Shown: in pieces, positions 7,182 through 13,836 of the stretch
Position numbering within the stretch: the stretch's first letter is position 1
How the letters are laid out: each line of letters begins with the position of its first letter
DNA from: Methyloglobulus sp.
GTDB taxonomy: Bacteria > Pseudomonadota > Gammaproteobacteria > Methylococcales > Methylomonadaceae
Assembly: GCA_013140405.1 (NCBI GenBank)
Contig: JABFSV010000374.1
Span: 1-13,836 of the forward strand
Reading direction: 5' to 3'
DNA: 13,836 bases
Notes under the pieces: model-generated
Told to the model about the DNA's origin: nothing
The model's input: the letters and a program-made list of their open reading frames with translations, nothing else
Databases searched by the model: none
Made by a program: the position numbers and the translations under genes

Positions 7182-7892
7182 TTGGATAACTCTATTAGGT
7201 TAGAATACTTGCAGGCTATGGGTATCGATGTCTGGATACCAAGAACATTTATGCCTGTTGTTTCTGAATCAGAGCCAGAAGCAGATGCGGTTACCAAAGA
7301 AGAAACAACAGAATTAGAACTACCCACTAATCTCCTTGGAGCTTGGGTTGATTTGGAAACCGAAGTCGCAAGCTGCACCAAATGCAATCTCTGCCAAACC
7401 CGCACCCAAACCGTGTTTGGCACAGGCAATAAAACAGCTGATTGGATGATTATTGGCGAAGCACCAGGCCAACATGAAGATGAACAGGGCAAGCCTTTTG
7501 TCGGAAAGGCGGGGCTGTTGCTGACCGAAATGCTAAGAGCTGCGGGGTTGGATCGTGACGAGGTTTTCATTACCAATATCCTAAAATGTAGGCCACCGGG
7601 TAACCGCGATCCGAAGCAGGAGGAAGTTGAAAATTGCAGTGCTTATCTACGACAACAACGGGAATTGCTAAAACCTAAGATAATTCTGGCGGTTGGGCGT
7701 ATTGCAGCCCAAACCTTGTTGAATACCGATGCCCCTTTGACTAAACTTAGAGGCAACGTACATACGTTAGATGGTGTGCCGCTGGTAGTTGTGTATCATC
7801 CCGCCTATCTATTACGGTCATTGCTAGAGAAACGCAAGGCTTGGCAAGATTTACAATTGGCAGTACAAACAGTTAAAAATAACAAGGGTTAA
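7182..7892 (+). CDS. Uracil-DNA glycosylase, family 4 (Fe-S type)
   Basis: A 236-residue DNA repair enzyme that removes uracil arising by cytosine deamination or misincorporation. Motif A is GEAPGQHEDEQGKPFVG (92-108), with Glu at the general-base position usual for family 4. Motif B is HPAYLLR (206-212). The 4Fe-4S ligands are C65, C68, C136 (KCRPPGNR) and C152. The first 50 residues form a proteobacterial extension, with EYLQAMGIDVW and then an acidic linker. The start is TTG 7182: an in-frame TAA lies at 7155, no ATG precedes the conserved EYLQAMG, and GGA at 7173-7175 is the only nearby Shine-Dalgarno-like sequence. rimI begins two bases after the stop, so the genes are very likely co-transcribed. 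Confidence 0.92.
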   Translation: MDNSIRLEYLQAMGIDVWIPRTFMPVVSESEPEADAVTKEETTELELPTNLLGAWVDLETEVASCTKCNLCQTRTQTVFGTGNKTADWMIIGEAPGQHEDEQGKPFVGKAGLLLTEMLRAAGLDRDEVFITNILKCRPPGNRDPKQEEVENCSAYLRQQRELLKPKIILAVGRIAAQTLLNTDAPLTKLRGNVHTLDGVPLVVVYHPAYLLRSLLEKRKAWQDLQLAVQTVKNNKG

Positions 7893-7894
7893 TC

Positions 7895-8434
7895 ATGCGT
7901 GGATGGATGGATAAGATAAAAAGCGTTTTGGTCTACGATGCCGACAAGGAGTTTTATGCCAAAATTTTTCCTGATTCGCTGTCCAGAACAGACTTGCTCC
8001 GATTGCGTACCATGACCCACGCCGACTTGCCCACTGTTTTGGATATTGAAAGGAAAAATTACCCGTTCCCCTGGGATGAAGACATCTTTATCGACTGCTT
8101 TAAAGTGGGTTACGGCTGCTGGGTTTGCGAAGAGAATGGCAAAATCCTGGGCTACAGTATTATGACGATGGGAGTAGGCGAGGCGCATATCTTGAATATT
8201 TCAGTCGCTCCTGACGAGCAAGGCCAAGGTATAGGCCGAAGGATGATGGAAACTTTAATTGAAGTAGCCAAAGGCGAAGCCGAAACCATGTTCCTGGAAG
8301 TCAGGCCATCCAACCCAGGCGCAATCGCGCTGTACAGCAAGCTAGGTTTCAACGAAATTGGCATCAGAAAAGGTTATTACCCCGCTGAAAATGGCCGCGA
8401 AGATGCCATTATGTTAGCTTTGGAGTTATTGTAA
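7895..8434 (+). CDS. rimI: Ribosomal protein S18 alanine N-acetyltransferase, N-terminally extended
   Basis: A 179-residue GNAT enzyme that acetylates the N-terminal alanine of ribosomal protein S18. The acetyl-CoA loop Q109-G-Q-G-I-G114 is intact. E135 (LEVRPSN) and Y147 (ALYSKLGF) match the catalytic Glu103 and Tyr115 of E. coli RimI with the same 12-residue spacing. The end YYPAENGREDAIMLAL is diagnostic. E. coli RimI has 148 residues; this protein has about 35 more at the N terminus (WMDKIKSVLVYDADKEFY...), before the usual start near R38. The extension is in the same frame and follows a good ribosome binding site (AAGGG at 7884-7888), so ATG 7895 is preferred; ATG 7907 is a minor alternative. 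It is directly behind udg, a pairing common in proteobacteria. Confidence 0.92.
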   Translation: MRGWMDKIKSVLVYDADKEFYAKIFPDSLSRTDLLRLRTMTHADLPTVLDIERKNYPFPWDEDIFIDCFKVGYGCWVCEENGKILGYSIMTMGVGEAHILNISVAPDEQGQGIGRRMMETLIEVAKGEAETMFLEVRPSNPGAIALYSKLGFNEIGIRKGYYPAENGREDAIMLALELL

Positions 8435-8515
8435 AGTTGATCGGCTGTCAGGCAACGAGAAGGATTTCTGCGATCTAAGGTTTTTGCTGATAAACCCCTA
8501 GATGTGATGATTATT

Positions 8516-10474
8516 TTAATAATCCGAAAGTGATTTAGGCGGGATTGCAGCCCTAAACGCATTTAAAATTGCAAGCACATCAATCGCTTCCTGTGTAATT
8601 GCTCCGGCAACTGGCGAAAGATAACCTAATCCGGCAAAACCCATTCCGATCAAACTCAAGATCATCCCTCCAATTGCGCTTTGTAAGGCAATTCTACGCA
8701 TACGTTCGCCGATATGGAAAAGCTCATCAACCTTTAGCAGCGAGCTATCCATAATGACAGCATCGGCAGATTCGCCAGTAATATCGCTGTTCTGCCCGAA
8801 GGCGATACCGATGGTTGCGGCGGTCAGCGCTGGTGCATCGTTGATGCCATCGCCCAAGTAGACGGTTTTTGCGGCTTTGGTTTCGGTGCGGACGATTTCC
8901 AGTTTCTGCTCTGGGCTTTGGCTAAAAAATACATGCTTGATGCCAACTTGTTCGGCAAGATAACGCACTTCCGATTCCCTGTCGCCCGACACAATCATCA
9001 CCTTGGCAAAGGCATGGTTAGGTTTTAAGTGATTAATGAACGACGAGCTGTCAGACCGCACTTCATCCCTGAATTGCAGTAGGGCGGCGTAATTGCCGTC
9101 AATCAGGGCTACACATTCCAAGCCACCACTGATGGGTGGCAATTGGCTTGCAACATCCGGCTGTTGTTCCAGAATTTTTTTACGGCTTATGACTTGGACT
9201 TTTTTCCCCACCACTTCACCTATCACGCCTTCTCCAGCCAACTCTTTGATATTGCTTACACCAAGTAGTGATAACCCCGCTTTTTCTGCCGCTTTAACAA
9301 TCGAACTGGAGAGCGGATGCCTGGAATAGCGTTCCAAACTGGCTATTAAAGTCAGCACGGTTTTTTCATCGTAATCAGCACTAGGAATCGTGTTGGTCAG
9401 GGACGGGCGACCGTATGTGAGTGTGCCGGTTTTATCAAAAATCGCTGTCCGACAAGTCCCAATCGTTTCCAAAATGGCCGGGTTTTTGATGATAATTTCG
9501 CGTTTGGCAGCCAAAGAAATCGAGCTAATGATAACGACCGGAATACCAATTAACAAAGGGCAGGGCGTGGCAATCACCAGCACCGCCAAAAACCGCACCA
9601 CATCACCGTAATACCACCAACTGGCAACAGCAATAAGCAATGCCAATGGCGTGTAAAGCGCACCCAGTTGGTCACCCAATCGTCTAAGATGAGGGCGATG
9701 CTGTTCAGAAGCACGCATGACTTCGGTGATTTTTGCGTAGCGTGAGTCAACGGCTAATTTATCCGCACAAATCGTCAATGCCGAATCGCCGTTGATAGCC
9801 CCCGACATCACTTGTGAGCCACTGGTTTTGGACATCATATAAGGCTCGCCAGTCAGATAAGACTCATCCATCGTGCCAACCCCTTCCAGTACCGTGCCAT
9901 CAACAGGACAAAGTTCATGCGGAAGTATCAACAAAGTATCGCCAATTTTGACTTTCTCTGTAGCAATGTCGGAAACACCGTCATCCGATTGCTTATGGGC
10001 AATGGATGGCATACGTTTAGCCAATGCCTCCAGTACCGACGACGCTTTTCTTACCGCATACGTTTCCAGTACCACCCCGCTGGCAAGCATTAAGATCACC
10101 AAGCTACCAGCCAGATTTTCACCCAGCAAAACGGCGGTGACTATCGAAATGCCAGCCAGCAAGTCAGCACCAAAATCACCTAGCAGAAATTTCTTGATAA
10201 TCTGTAAAACTAGGGGAATTCCACCCAGCACCAATACAAGATACAGCGGCATTTGTACCAACGAAACCAGAAAACTAAGCTGTCCTTGATAGACGTTGGC
10301 AACTGCCGAAGCCAAGGAGGCATTGAGAGTGACTGTGTAAATTTCATCCGGTATCTTTAAGCCATATTGCAAGACCAAGTAAGCACAGATACCTAGCAGA
10401 CTAAATGCCAGGATGAATTTTTCAGAAGTGGTTTGTTGTGGCTGTGACATAATTTTTGGATCCGGAGTATTCAT
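8516..10474 (-). CDS. P1B-5-type heavy-metal P-type ATPase (probable Ni/Fe exporter)
   Basis: A 652-residue inner-membrane pump. It has the P-type ATPase order: A-domain TGEP (208-211), transmembrane metal motif T303-P-C-P-L307, phosphorylation site D347-KTGT, nucleotide-domain HP (386-387) and GEG (414-416), hinge GDGINDAP (541-548). TPCP in helix 6 together with Q628-E-x-x-D632 in helix 8 is the published P1B-5 signature. In Sinorhizobium meliloti the P1B-5 enzyme Nia transports Ni and Fe(II), so that is the best substrate guess. There is no N-terminal HMA domain and no C-terminal hemerythrin domain, which some relatives carry. The first residues (to about 18) are polar. Start ATG 10474 or ATG 10450 (residue 9) are both possible; neither has a clear ribosome binding site. 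No metalloregulator gene is adjacent. Confidence 0.9.
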   Translation of the reverse strand: MNTPDPKIMSQPQQTTSEKFILAFSLLGICAYLVLQYGLKIPDEIYTVTLNASLASAVANVYQGQLSFLVSLVQMPLYLVLVLGGIPLVLQIIKKFLLGDFGADLLAGISIVTAVLLGENLAGSLVILMLASGVVLETYAVRKASSVLEALAKRMPSIAHKQSDDGVSDIATEKVKIGDTLLILPHELCPVDGTVLEGVGTMDESYLTGEPYMMSKTSGSQVMSGAINGDSALTICADKLAVDSRYAKITEVMRASEQHRPHLRRLGDQLGALYTPLALLIAVASWWYYGDVVRFLAVLVIATPCPLLIGIPVVIISSISLAAKREIIIKNPAILETIGTCRTAIFDKTGTLTYGRPSLTNTIPSADYDEKTVLTLIASLERYSRHPLSSSIVKAAEKAGLSLLGVSNIKELAGEGVIGEVVGKKVQVISRKKILEQQPDVASQLPPISGGLECVALIDGNYAALLQFRDEVRSDSSSFINHLKPNHAFAKVMIVSGDRESEVRYLAEQVGIKHVFFSQSPEQKLEIVRTETKAAKTVYLGDGINDAPALTAATIGIAFGQNSDITGESADAVIMDSSLLKVDELFHIGERMRRIALQSAIGGMILSLIGMGFAGLGYLSPVAGAITQEAIDVLAILNAFRAAIPPKSLSDY

Positions 10475-10518
10475 AGGCTGGGTTTAACGTACGAACCCCA
10501 ACATTTTCCGATAATAGC

Positions 10519-10534
10519 AGGGTATACCAACCCT
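10519..10534. promoter_or_regulatory. Inverted repeat upstream of the metal ATPase
   Basis: AGGGT and ACCCT flank a 6-base spacer and contain the perfect 8-base palindrome GGTATACC (10521-10528). It lies 45-60 bases before the ATPase start, with TATTAT on the minus strand (10512-10517) beside it as a possible -10. It could be a metal-regulator site; nothing in the window identifies the regulator. Confidence 0.25.
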
Positions 10535-10694
10535 AAGCCAGTACGGCTGCCAATGAATTACAGTTTGTTTGCCTTACGAATTAACACGCATTAATTATTA
10601 ATAAGCAGTACGTCACAGAACTTAAATAACAACCAGCTAACAATTATTTTATAGTGAATAATAGCGAACATGTGATTAGCCGAACCATTTTAAT

Positions 10695-10723
10695 TTGTCG
10701 GCAGTCAACATTTACTTTATCAA
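10695..10723 (+). promoter_or_regulatory. Predicted promoter of the DUF4124 gene
   Basis: TTGTCG (10695-10700), 17 bases, TATCAA (10718-10723). Each box matches 4 of 6 consensus bases. The expected transcription start near 10730 supports ATG 10747 as the start codon rather than the GTG at 10654. Confidence 0.35.
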
Positions 10724-10746
10724 CCCTATTTATTTTTGGAACATCG

Positions 10747-10995
10747 ATGAACAAACTAGCTGACTTAAATTGGAATCTTGCTGCAACAATTGCCGTATTT
10801 ACATTCGGTAGTTTATTGACCCCAGATGCCTTCGCAAAAAGCCTATATAAATCGGTAAATGCTGATGGAAAAATAACTTACAGCAACTATCCAACTGCTA
10901 CCAGTCAGACGGCACAGAACATAAGTTCACTAAAAGATAGTCCAAAATTAAGCGTTTCGAATAAACAAGCTTCCCGAGCGTCTAGCAAGTCTTAG
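10747..10995 (+). CDS. Small secreted DUF4124-like protein
   Basis: An 82-residue protein. A signal peptide spans about residues 1-28 (hydrophobic NLAATIAVFTFGSLL, ending DAFA-KS). The mature protein begins SLYKSVNADGKITYSNYPT, which is the DUF4124 core: a short beta-hairpin with the Lys-x-Val-x-x-x-Gly-Lys-Ile-x-Tyr-Ser pattern. A Ser/Lys-rich tail without structure follows. DUF4124 proteins are periplasmic or envelope associated and of unknown function. The frame extends upstream to GTG 10654, but ATG 10747 has GGA seven bases upstream and starts a normal signal peptide. The gene faces away from the metal ATPase and is followed by a palindromic repeat that may end its transcript. Confidence 0.75.
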   Translation: MNKLADLNWNLAATIAVFTFGSLLTPDAFAKSLYKSVNADGKITYSNYPTATSQTAQNISSLKDSPKLSVSNKQASRASSKS

Positions 10996-11010
10996 ATTAG
11001 ATTTGCTAAA

Positions 11011-11101
11011 GGTAGGGTGCGTTTTACACACCAAAAGCATCGGCATTTAAGTGATGGCCTAACATGATTAATTATTTTTGGTGCATGGAATGCACCCTAC
11101 C
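11011..11101. repeat. MITE-like element with 26-base terminal inverted repeats
   Basis: The left arm (11011-11036) begins GGTAGGGTGC and ends CACCAAAA. The right arm (11076-11101) is its reverse complement with five mismatches, ending GCACCCTACC. The 91-bp unit has a 39-bp AT-rich centre and no gene. No target-site duplication is obvious. GTAGGGTGCG-type ends are a pattern I recall as a dispersed repeat in methanotroph and cyanobacterial genomes. Folded as RNA it would form a long stem and could protect or end the flanking transcripts. Confidence 0.75.
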
Positions 11102-11121
11102 AGACTAATTAAATCAGTAAG

Positions 11122-12219
11122 TTAATGTATTTCCAACATATTATCCAATGCTTTCTTTGCTAACCGCGCATCATCTTTATCGACCACAATCTGGTTAATC
11201 ACATGACCATTAGCCAGATTATCCATCACCCAAGCCAAATGCTGCGGGTCGGTGCGGAACATGGTGGAACACATGCACAAGGTAGGCGACATGAAGTGGA
11301 CGTTTTTGCCGTCTTTTTTGCATTCTTCATGTAGGCGGTTGACGAGGTTTAATTCGGTAGCCACCAGCCAACGGGTATTGGGTTCGGCTTCGCGTATCGT
11401 TTTCAAGATGTAAGTCGTTGAGCCGATATATTCAGCTTTTTGGCAGACTTCAAACGGCGCTTCGGGATGCGCTATGACTTTAGTTTCGGGATGTTTCGCT
11501 AGAAAGTTGTCGATCTGTTCTGGTTTGAACATTTGATGTACGGAACAAAACCCGCCCCACAGGAAGATTTTGGCGTTCTTTATTTGTTCTTCCGTTAAGC
11601 CGCCCATAGTCTTATTAAAATCCCACAACACCATTTGATCCAGCGGGATGTCCATGCGGTAGCCAGTATTGCGGCCTAAATGCTGGTCGGGGAAGAACAA
11701 GACTTTAGGCCGATTGGCAAAACTCCATTCCAGGATTTTTTTGGCGTTGGAAGAGGTGCAAACGATGCCTTCATGCTCGCCGCAAAACGCTTTCAAGTCG
11801 GCGGCGGAATTGATGTAAGTGACGGGCGTGACTTCATTATCGACATCAATCACTTGTCCTAATTCTTCCCAGCATTTTTTGACCTTAATCAGATTAGCCA
11901 TGTCCGCCATCGAACAACCCGCTGCCAAATCCGGCAAGATGGTAATTTGCCCTGGGCGAGTCAGAATATTCGACACTTCCGCCATGAAATGCACACCGCA
12001 GAAAACAATATATTCTGCATCCGATGCCGCAGCATCACGCGATAACTGGAGCGAATCACCAACAAAATCAGCATGTTTAAATACTTCATCACGCTGGTAA
12101 TGATGTCCCAAAATCACGCAGCGTTTACCTAACTTTTGTTTGGCAGCGACAATCTTGGCATCGCATTCTTCGTCGCTGAGTAAGGCGTATTCTTGTATGG
12201 GGGAGGGGGTTGATGTCAT
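11122..12219 (-). CDS. nadA: Quinolinate synthase
   Basis: A 365-residue enzyme that condenses iminoaspartate (from NadB) with dihydroxyacetone phosphate to quinolinate, the first dedicated intermediate of de novo NAD. Recognised by ILGHHYQRDEV, FVGDSLQLSR, FCGVHFMAE, FPDQHLGRNTG, and AHPEAPFEV followed by GSTTYI. The [4Fe-4S] cysteines by alignment to E. coli C113, C200 and C297 are C102 (AAGCSMAD), C225 (GGFCSVH) and one of C315/C317 (LCMCSTM). The frame is open for 51 more codons to ATG 12372. I reject that start because the extension is not conserved in character, a good promoter (12296-12324) lies inside it, and ATG 12219 has AGG nine bases upstream and gives family length. Confidence 0.94.
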   Translation of the reverse strand: MTSTPSPIQEYALLSDEECDAKIVAAKQKLGKRCVILGHHYQRDEVFKHADFVGDSLQLSRDAAASDAEYIVFCGVHFMAEVSNILTRPGQITILPDLAAGCSMADMANLIKVKKCWEELGQVIDVDNEVTPVTYINSAADLKAFCGEHEGIVCTSSNAKKILEWSFANRPKVLFFPDQHLGRNTGYRMDIPLDQMVLWDFNKTMGGLTEEQIKNAKIFLWGGFCSVHQMFKPEQIDNFLAKHPETKVIAHPEAPFEVCQKAEYIGSTTYILKTIREAEPNTRWLVATELNLVNRLHEECKKDGKNVHFMSPTLCMCSTMFRTDPQHLAWVMDNLANGHVINQIVVDKDDARLAKKALDNMLEIH

Positions 12220-12267
12220 TGCTTTGCCTGGGTGATTAAAACCGTGTGCGGGATTTGAGTTTGTCGT

Positions 12268-12292
12268 TAGTAACAAGCACCGATTGTTACTA
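12268..12292. promoter_or_regulatory. Candidate nadA operator
   Basis: TAGTAACAA (12268-12276) and TTGTTACTA (12284-12292) are perfect 9-base inverted arms around a 7-base spacer. The site spans the predicted nadA transcription start (about 12289), a classical place for a repressor. The regulator is not in the window. Confidence 0.5.
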
Positions 12293-12295
12293 GTG

Positions 12296-12324
12296 ATTAT
12301 AAAGCAAACTGTATTAAGTCCCAA
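12296..12324 (-). promoter_or_regulatory. Predicted nadA promoter
   Basis: On the minus strand: -35 TTGGGA (12324-12319, 4 of 6), 17-base spacer, -10 TATAAT (12301-12296, 6 of 6). Transcription should start near 12289, giving a leader of about 70 bases before ATG 12219. This is the best promoter in the window. Confidence 0.6.
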
Positions 12325-12362
12325 TATGATGGTATTTGGGTAGTGGGTTAAACTTGTGTTTT

Positions 12363-12390
12363 GGAGTGACAAACTTAAGTTTGTCGCTCC
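12363..12390. repeat. 28-base REP-like palindrome
   Basis: GGAGTGACAAACTT is followed directly by AAGTTTGTCGCTCC: a 14-base inverted repeat with one mismatch (a G-T wobble in one strand's RNA). It lies between the stop of the small TPM gene and the nadA promoter. No T-run follows on either strand, so it looks more like an extragenic palindrome than a simple terminator. Confidence 0.6.
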
Positions 12391-12405
12391 GGCTTATCAA
12401 TCAAG

Positions 12406-12912
12406 TTACCGCTTGATAATGACCGGCCTATTCGGAAGTTCATTGGTGTTTTCTGAATGGGCAGGAAAATGCTTCGACAATAAGCGGGTGATTTCTTGAA
12501 TACCTTGTAGCGAACCTTCCCGAAAACGGCTTTGCTGGAATTCATGCCGCATTAATTGGGCAATTCTGTCCCATTCGCTCTGTGCTACGCACTTGCTGAT
12601 GCCACGATCTGCAAGGATATGAACCTCGTGGTCGGCTAACTGGATATAGATCAAGACACCGCTGTTTTCTTCGGTATCCCAAACCCTAAGATTTGAAAAT
12701 ATTTCTGTGGCGCGATGACGAGCCGTCATCCCGTGCCAAACCCAACCAGGAGACAAGGCGTTTTCGATAGCAAAGCGGAGTTCACCACTGTGTTGGGATT
12801 CAGAGTGTTTGACGGCTTTTTCAATAGCGTCAAGCACATCTGAAGGAAATGACAAGTGCCAGCACCAAGGCGGCATAAACGCATGTTTTAACCAGCGCAA
12901 TAATTTCACCAT
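12406..12912 (-). CDS. TPM-domain protein, second of a pair
   Basis: A 168-residue protein related to the TPM (Psb32/YgcG-type) fold. Residues about 24-148 cover it: an N-terminal helix DVLDAIEKAVKHSE, the strand SGELRFAIEN, the NLRVWDTEENSGVLIYIQLADHEVHIL core (split at about 74-100), DRGISKCV, and a helix EITRLLSKHF near the end. There is no signal peptide or Gly-rich tail, unlike its partner, so it is probably cytoplasmic or membrane-peripheral; the N terminus MVKLLRWLKHAF is basic and amphipathic. It begins inside the end of the upstream TPM gene (ATGGTGA, 7-base overlap, 12906-12912), so translation is coupled. Proteobacteria often carry lemA-TPM-TPM sets with this arrangement. The biochemical role is unknown. 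Confidence 0.82.
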   Translation of the reverse strand: MVKLLRWLKHAFMPPWCWHLSFPSDVLDAIEKAVKHSESQHSGELRFAIENALSPGWVWHGMTARHRATEIFSNLRVWDTEENSGVLIYIQLADHEVHILADRGISKCVAQSEWDRIAQLMRHEFQQSRFREGSLQGIQEITRLLSKHFPAHSENTNELPNRPVIIKR

Positions 12913-13766
12913 GAGCTAGTTGCGCCTCCACCGCCGCCACTACCGCCACCGCCACCACTCCAGGAGCCACCACTACTGCCACCGCCCCAAGAGCTACCGC
13001 CGCCATAATATCCACCTCCACCATTCGACCAACCGCCACCGGAACGGGCGCTTGTCAAAAAGAAGACGATAATCCCGATCAGGATTGCACCAATTCCAAA
13101 TCCCAGAAGCAAATAGGCTAATATTCCACTGCCGATACCAGCAATCATGCCTCCGGCAACGCGACCCAGCATCGAAGAAAGCATTGATCCCGCAAATAAA
13201 CCGCCAAACAGTAAGAAAATAAACCCGCCTTCGTCTTGCTGTGAAGTGTTTGTTTGCTTAGGGGCAGGTAACTGTTCGCCTTCGATCAATCCGATGATCT
13301 GATCAACTCCGGCGTTGATGCCGCCGTAATAATCATTATTTTTAAAATAAGGTGCGATAGTTTCTGTGCCGATTCGTTTAGCGATAGCGTCTAGAATAAC
13401 GCCTTCCAAGCCGTAATTCACTTCCACCCTGATTTTCCGGTCATTTTTGGCAATAATCAGTATCAGACCATCATCAATACCCTTACGGCCTATACCCCAT
13501 AAATCAACGACTTTGATAGCAAATTCGGCAATATCTTCGGGTTGCGTGGACGGTACGATTAGCACGGCGATTTGGCTGCCCTTTTTAGCTTCAAATGCCG
13601 CCAGCTTACTTTCCAGTGCTTGAACCTGTTCCGTGCTGAGTGTATTGGTAATATCAGTTACTCGGCTGGATAACTTGGGGATTTCAACAAAGTTGGTCGT
13701 TTCAGCCAAGGCTAACTGGTAGAACAACATCAGCCAGAAGCCTAGCCATAAACGGGCAACCGCCAT
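12906..13766 (-). CDS. TPM-domain (YgcG-type) membrane protein with Gly/Ser-rich tail
   Basis: A 286-residue envelope protein. Order: signal peptide 1-21 (LWLGFWLMLFYQLALA), TPM domain about 30-162 (RVTDITNTLS, KKGSQIAVLIVPST, GRKGIDDGLILIIAKNDRK, then EVNYGLEGVI and YYGGINAGVD), a linker rich in Gln/Thr, two hydrophobic segments (about 181-200 and 204-238), and a tail (242-286) almost entirely Gly, Ser, Trp and Tyr, ending SSW. This is the usual architecture of proteins linked to LemA; related TPM proteins work in photosystem II repair and envelope stress, so a membrane quality role is inferred. The frame can start at TTG 13799, which has AGGA five bases upstream, adding 11 residues. I chose ATG 13766 because it begins a normal signal peptide and fits homolog lengths, although it lacks a ribosome binding site. 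Confidence 0.85.
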   Translation of the reverse strand: MAVARLWLGFWLMLFYQLALAETTNFVEIPKLSSRVTDITNTLSTEQVQALESKLAAFEAKKGSQIAVLIVPSTQPEDIAEFAIKVVDLWGIGRKGIDDGLILIIAKNDRKIRVEVNYGLEGVILDAIAKRIGTETIAPYFKNNDYYGGINAGVDQIIGLIEGEQLPAPKQTNTSQQDEGGFIFLLFGGLFAGSMLSSMLGRVAGGMIAGIGSGILAYLLLGFGIGAILIGIIVFFLTSARSGGGWSNGGGGYYGGGSSWGGGSSGGSWSGGGGGSGGGGGATSSW

Positions 13767-13836
13767 TCGGTAACGATTATTTGAAATAATTGTGTACAAG
13801 GTAATCCTGAATAATTACTGCCTTGCGGGTTCAGGT

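Noticed and set aside
8476..8500. GGTTT / AAACC hairpin between rimI and the metal ATPase
   Set aside because: Only five AT-rich base pairs and no T-run.
10654..10746. GTG start 93 bases upstream of the DUF4124 gene
   Set aside because: The added stretch precedes the predicted promoter and would bury the signal peptide.
11122..12372. 416-residue version of NadA starting at 12372
   Set aside because: The extra 51 residues contain the best promoter in the window, lack NadA-like character and exceed family length; ATG 12219 is preferred.
12830..13039. Val/Ala-rich frame opposite register to the TPM gene tail
   Set aside because: An artefact of the GC-rich Gly/Ser repeats of the TPM protein read in a shifted frame.
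13815..13836. Possible end of a lemA gene on the minus strand (frame ending ...PEPARQ then TAA at 13815-13817)
   Set aside because: LemA is expected upstream of the TPM pair, but only six codons are visible and the residues are not diagnostic.
1..13836. CRISPR arrays, tRNA or rRNA genes, transposases, phage or toxin-antitoxin genes
   Set aside because: Looked for on both strands by eye; no repeat-spacer pattern, cloverleaf or characteristic protein motif found.

Overview
The window looks like chromosomal DNA of a gammaproteobacterium, most likely a gamma-methanotroph (Methylococcales). The main hint is the PPi-dependent phosphofructokinase, which resembles the enzyme of Methylococcus and Methylomonas relatives. 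The other support is the psd / pssA / leuA gene group, the udg-rimI pair and the style of the dispersed palindromic repeats. The assignment rests on remembered family features, not on a database search.

Layout. 1-132 is the end of phosphatidylserine decarboxylase (psd). 234-1137 holds two small overlapping genes for exported proteins (LprI-like, then a DUF3280/DUF2380-like protein). 1168-2093 is a divergent pair: a MarR-type regulator with a C-terminal cysteine cluster and a DUF2024 protein with its own cysteines, with a 15-base palindrome between them. 2229-3458 (minus) is pfp. 3724-4467 is pssA and 4710-6251 is leuA. The pssA-leuA gap contains a Leu-rich mini-ORF that ends inside the loop of a terminator-like hairpin, a candidate leucine attenuator. 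6330-7028 is an AT-rich gene of unknown function. 7182-8434 is a family 4 uracil-DNA glycosylase followed 2 bases later by rimI. 8516-10474 (minus) is a P1B-5-type metal ATPase. 10747-10995 is a small secreted DUF4124 protein, followed by a 91-bp MITE-like inverted repeat. 11122-12219 (minus) is nadA, with a recognisable promoter and a candidate operator. 12406-13766 (minus) is a coupled pair of TPM-domain genes.

How the genes connect. PssA makes phosphatidylserine and Psd decarboxylates it to phosphatidylethanolamine. LeuA commits 2-ketoisovalerate to leucine. In many proteobacteria psd, pssA and leuA sit together behind ilvBHC; here psd and pssA are about 3.6 kb apart, separated by five unrelated genes. 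Pfp serves reversible glycolysis/gluconeogenesis (in methanotrophs, the ribulose monophosphate cycle). NadA starts de novo NAD synthesis. The TPM pair belongs to the LemA/TPM envelope gene set.

I see no tRNA, rRNA, CRISPR array, transposase, phage gene or recognisable defence system. The observations most worth following are the leuA leader, the MarR/DUF2024 pair, the nadA operator, the two palindromic repeats and the orphan gene at 6330-7028.
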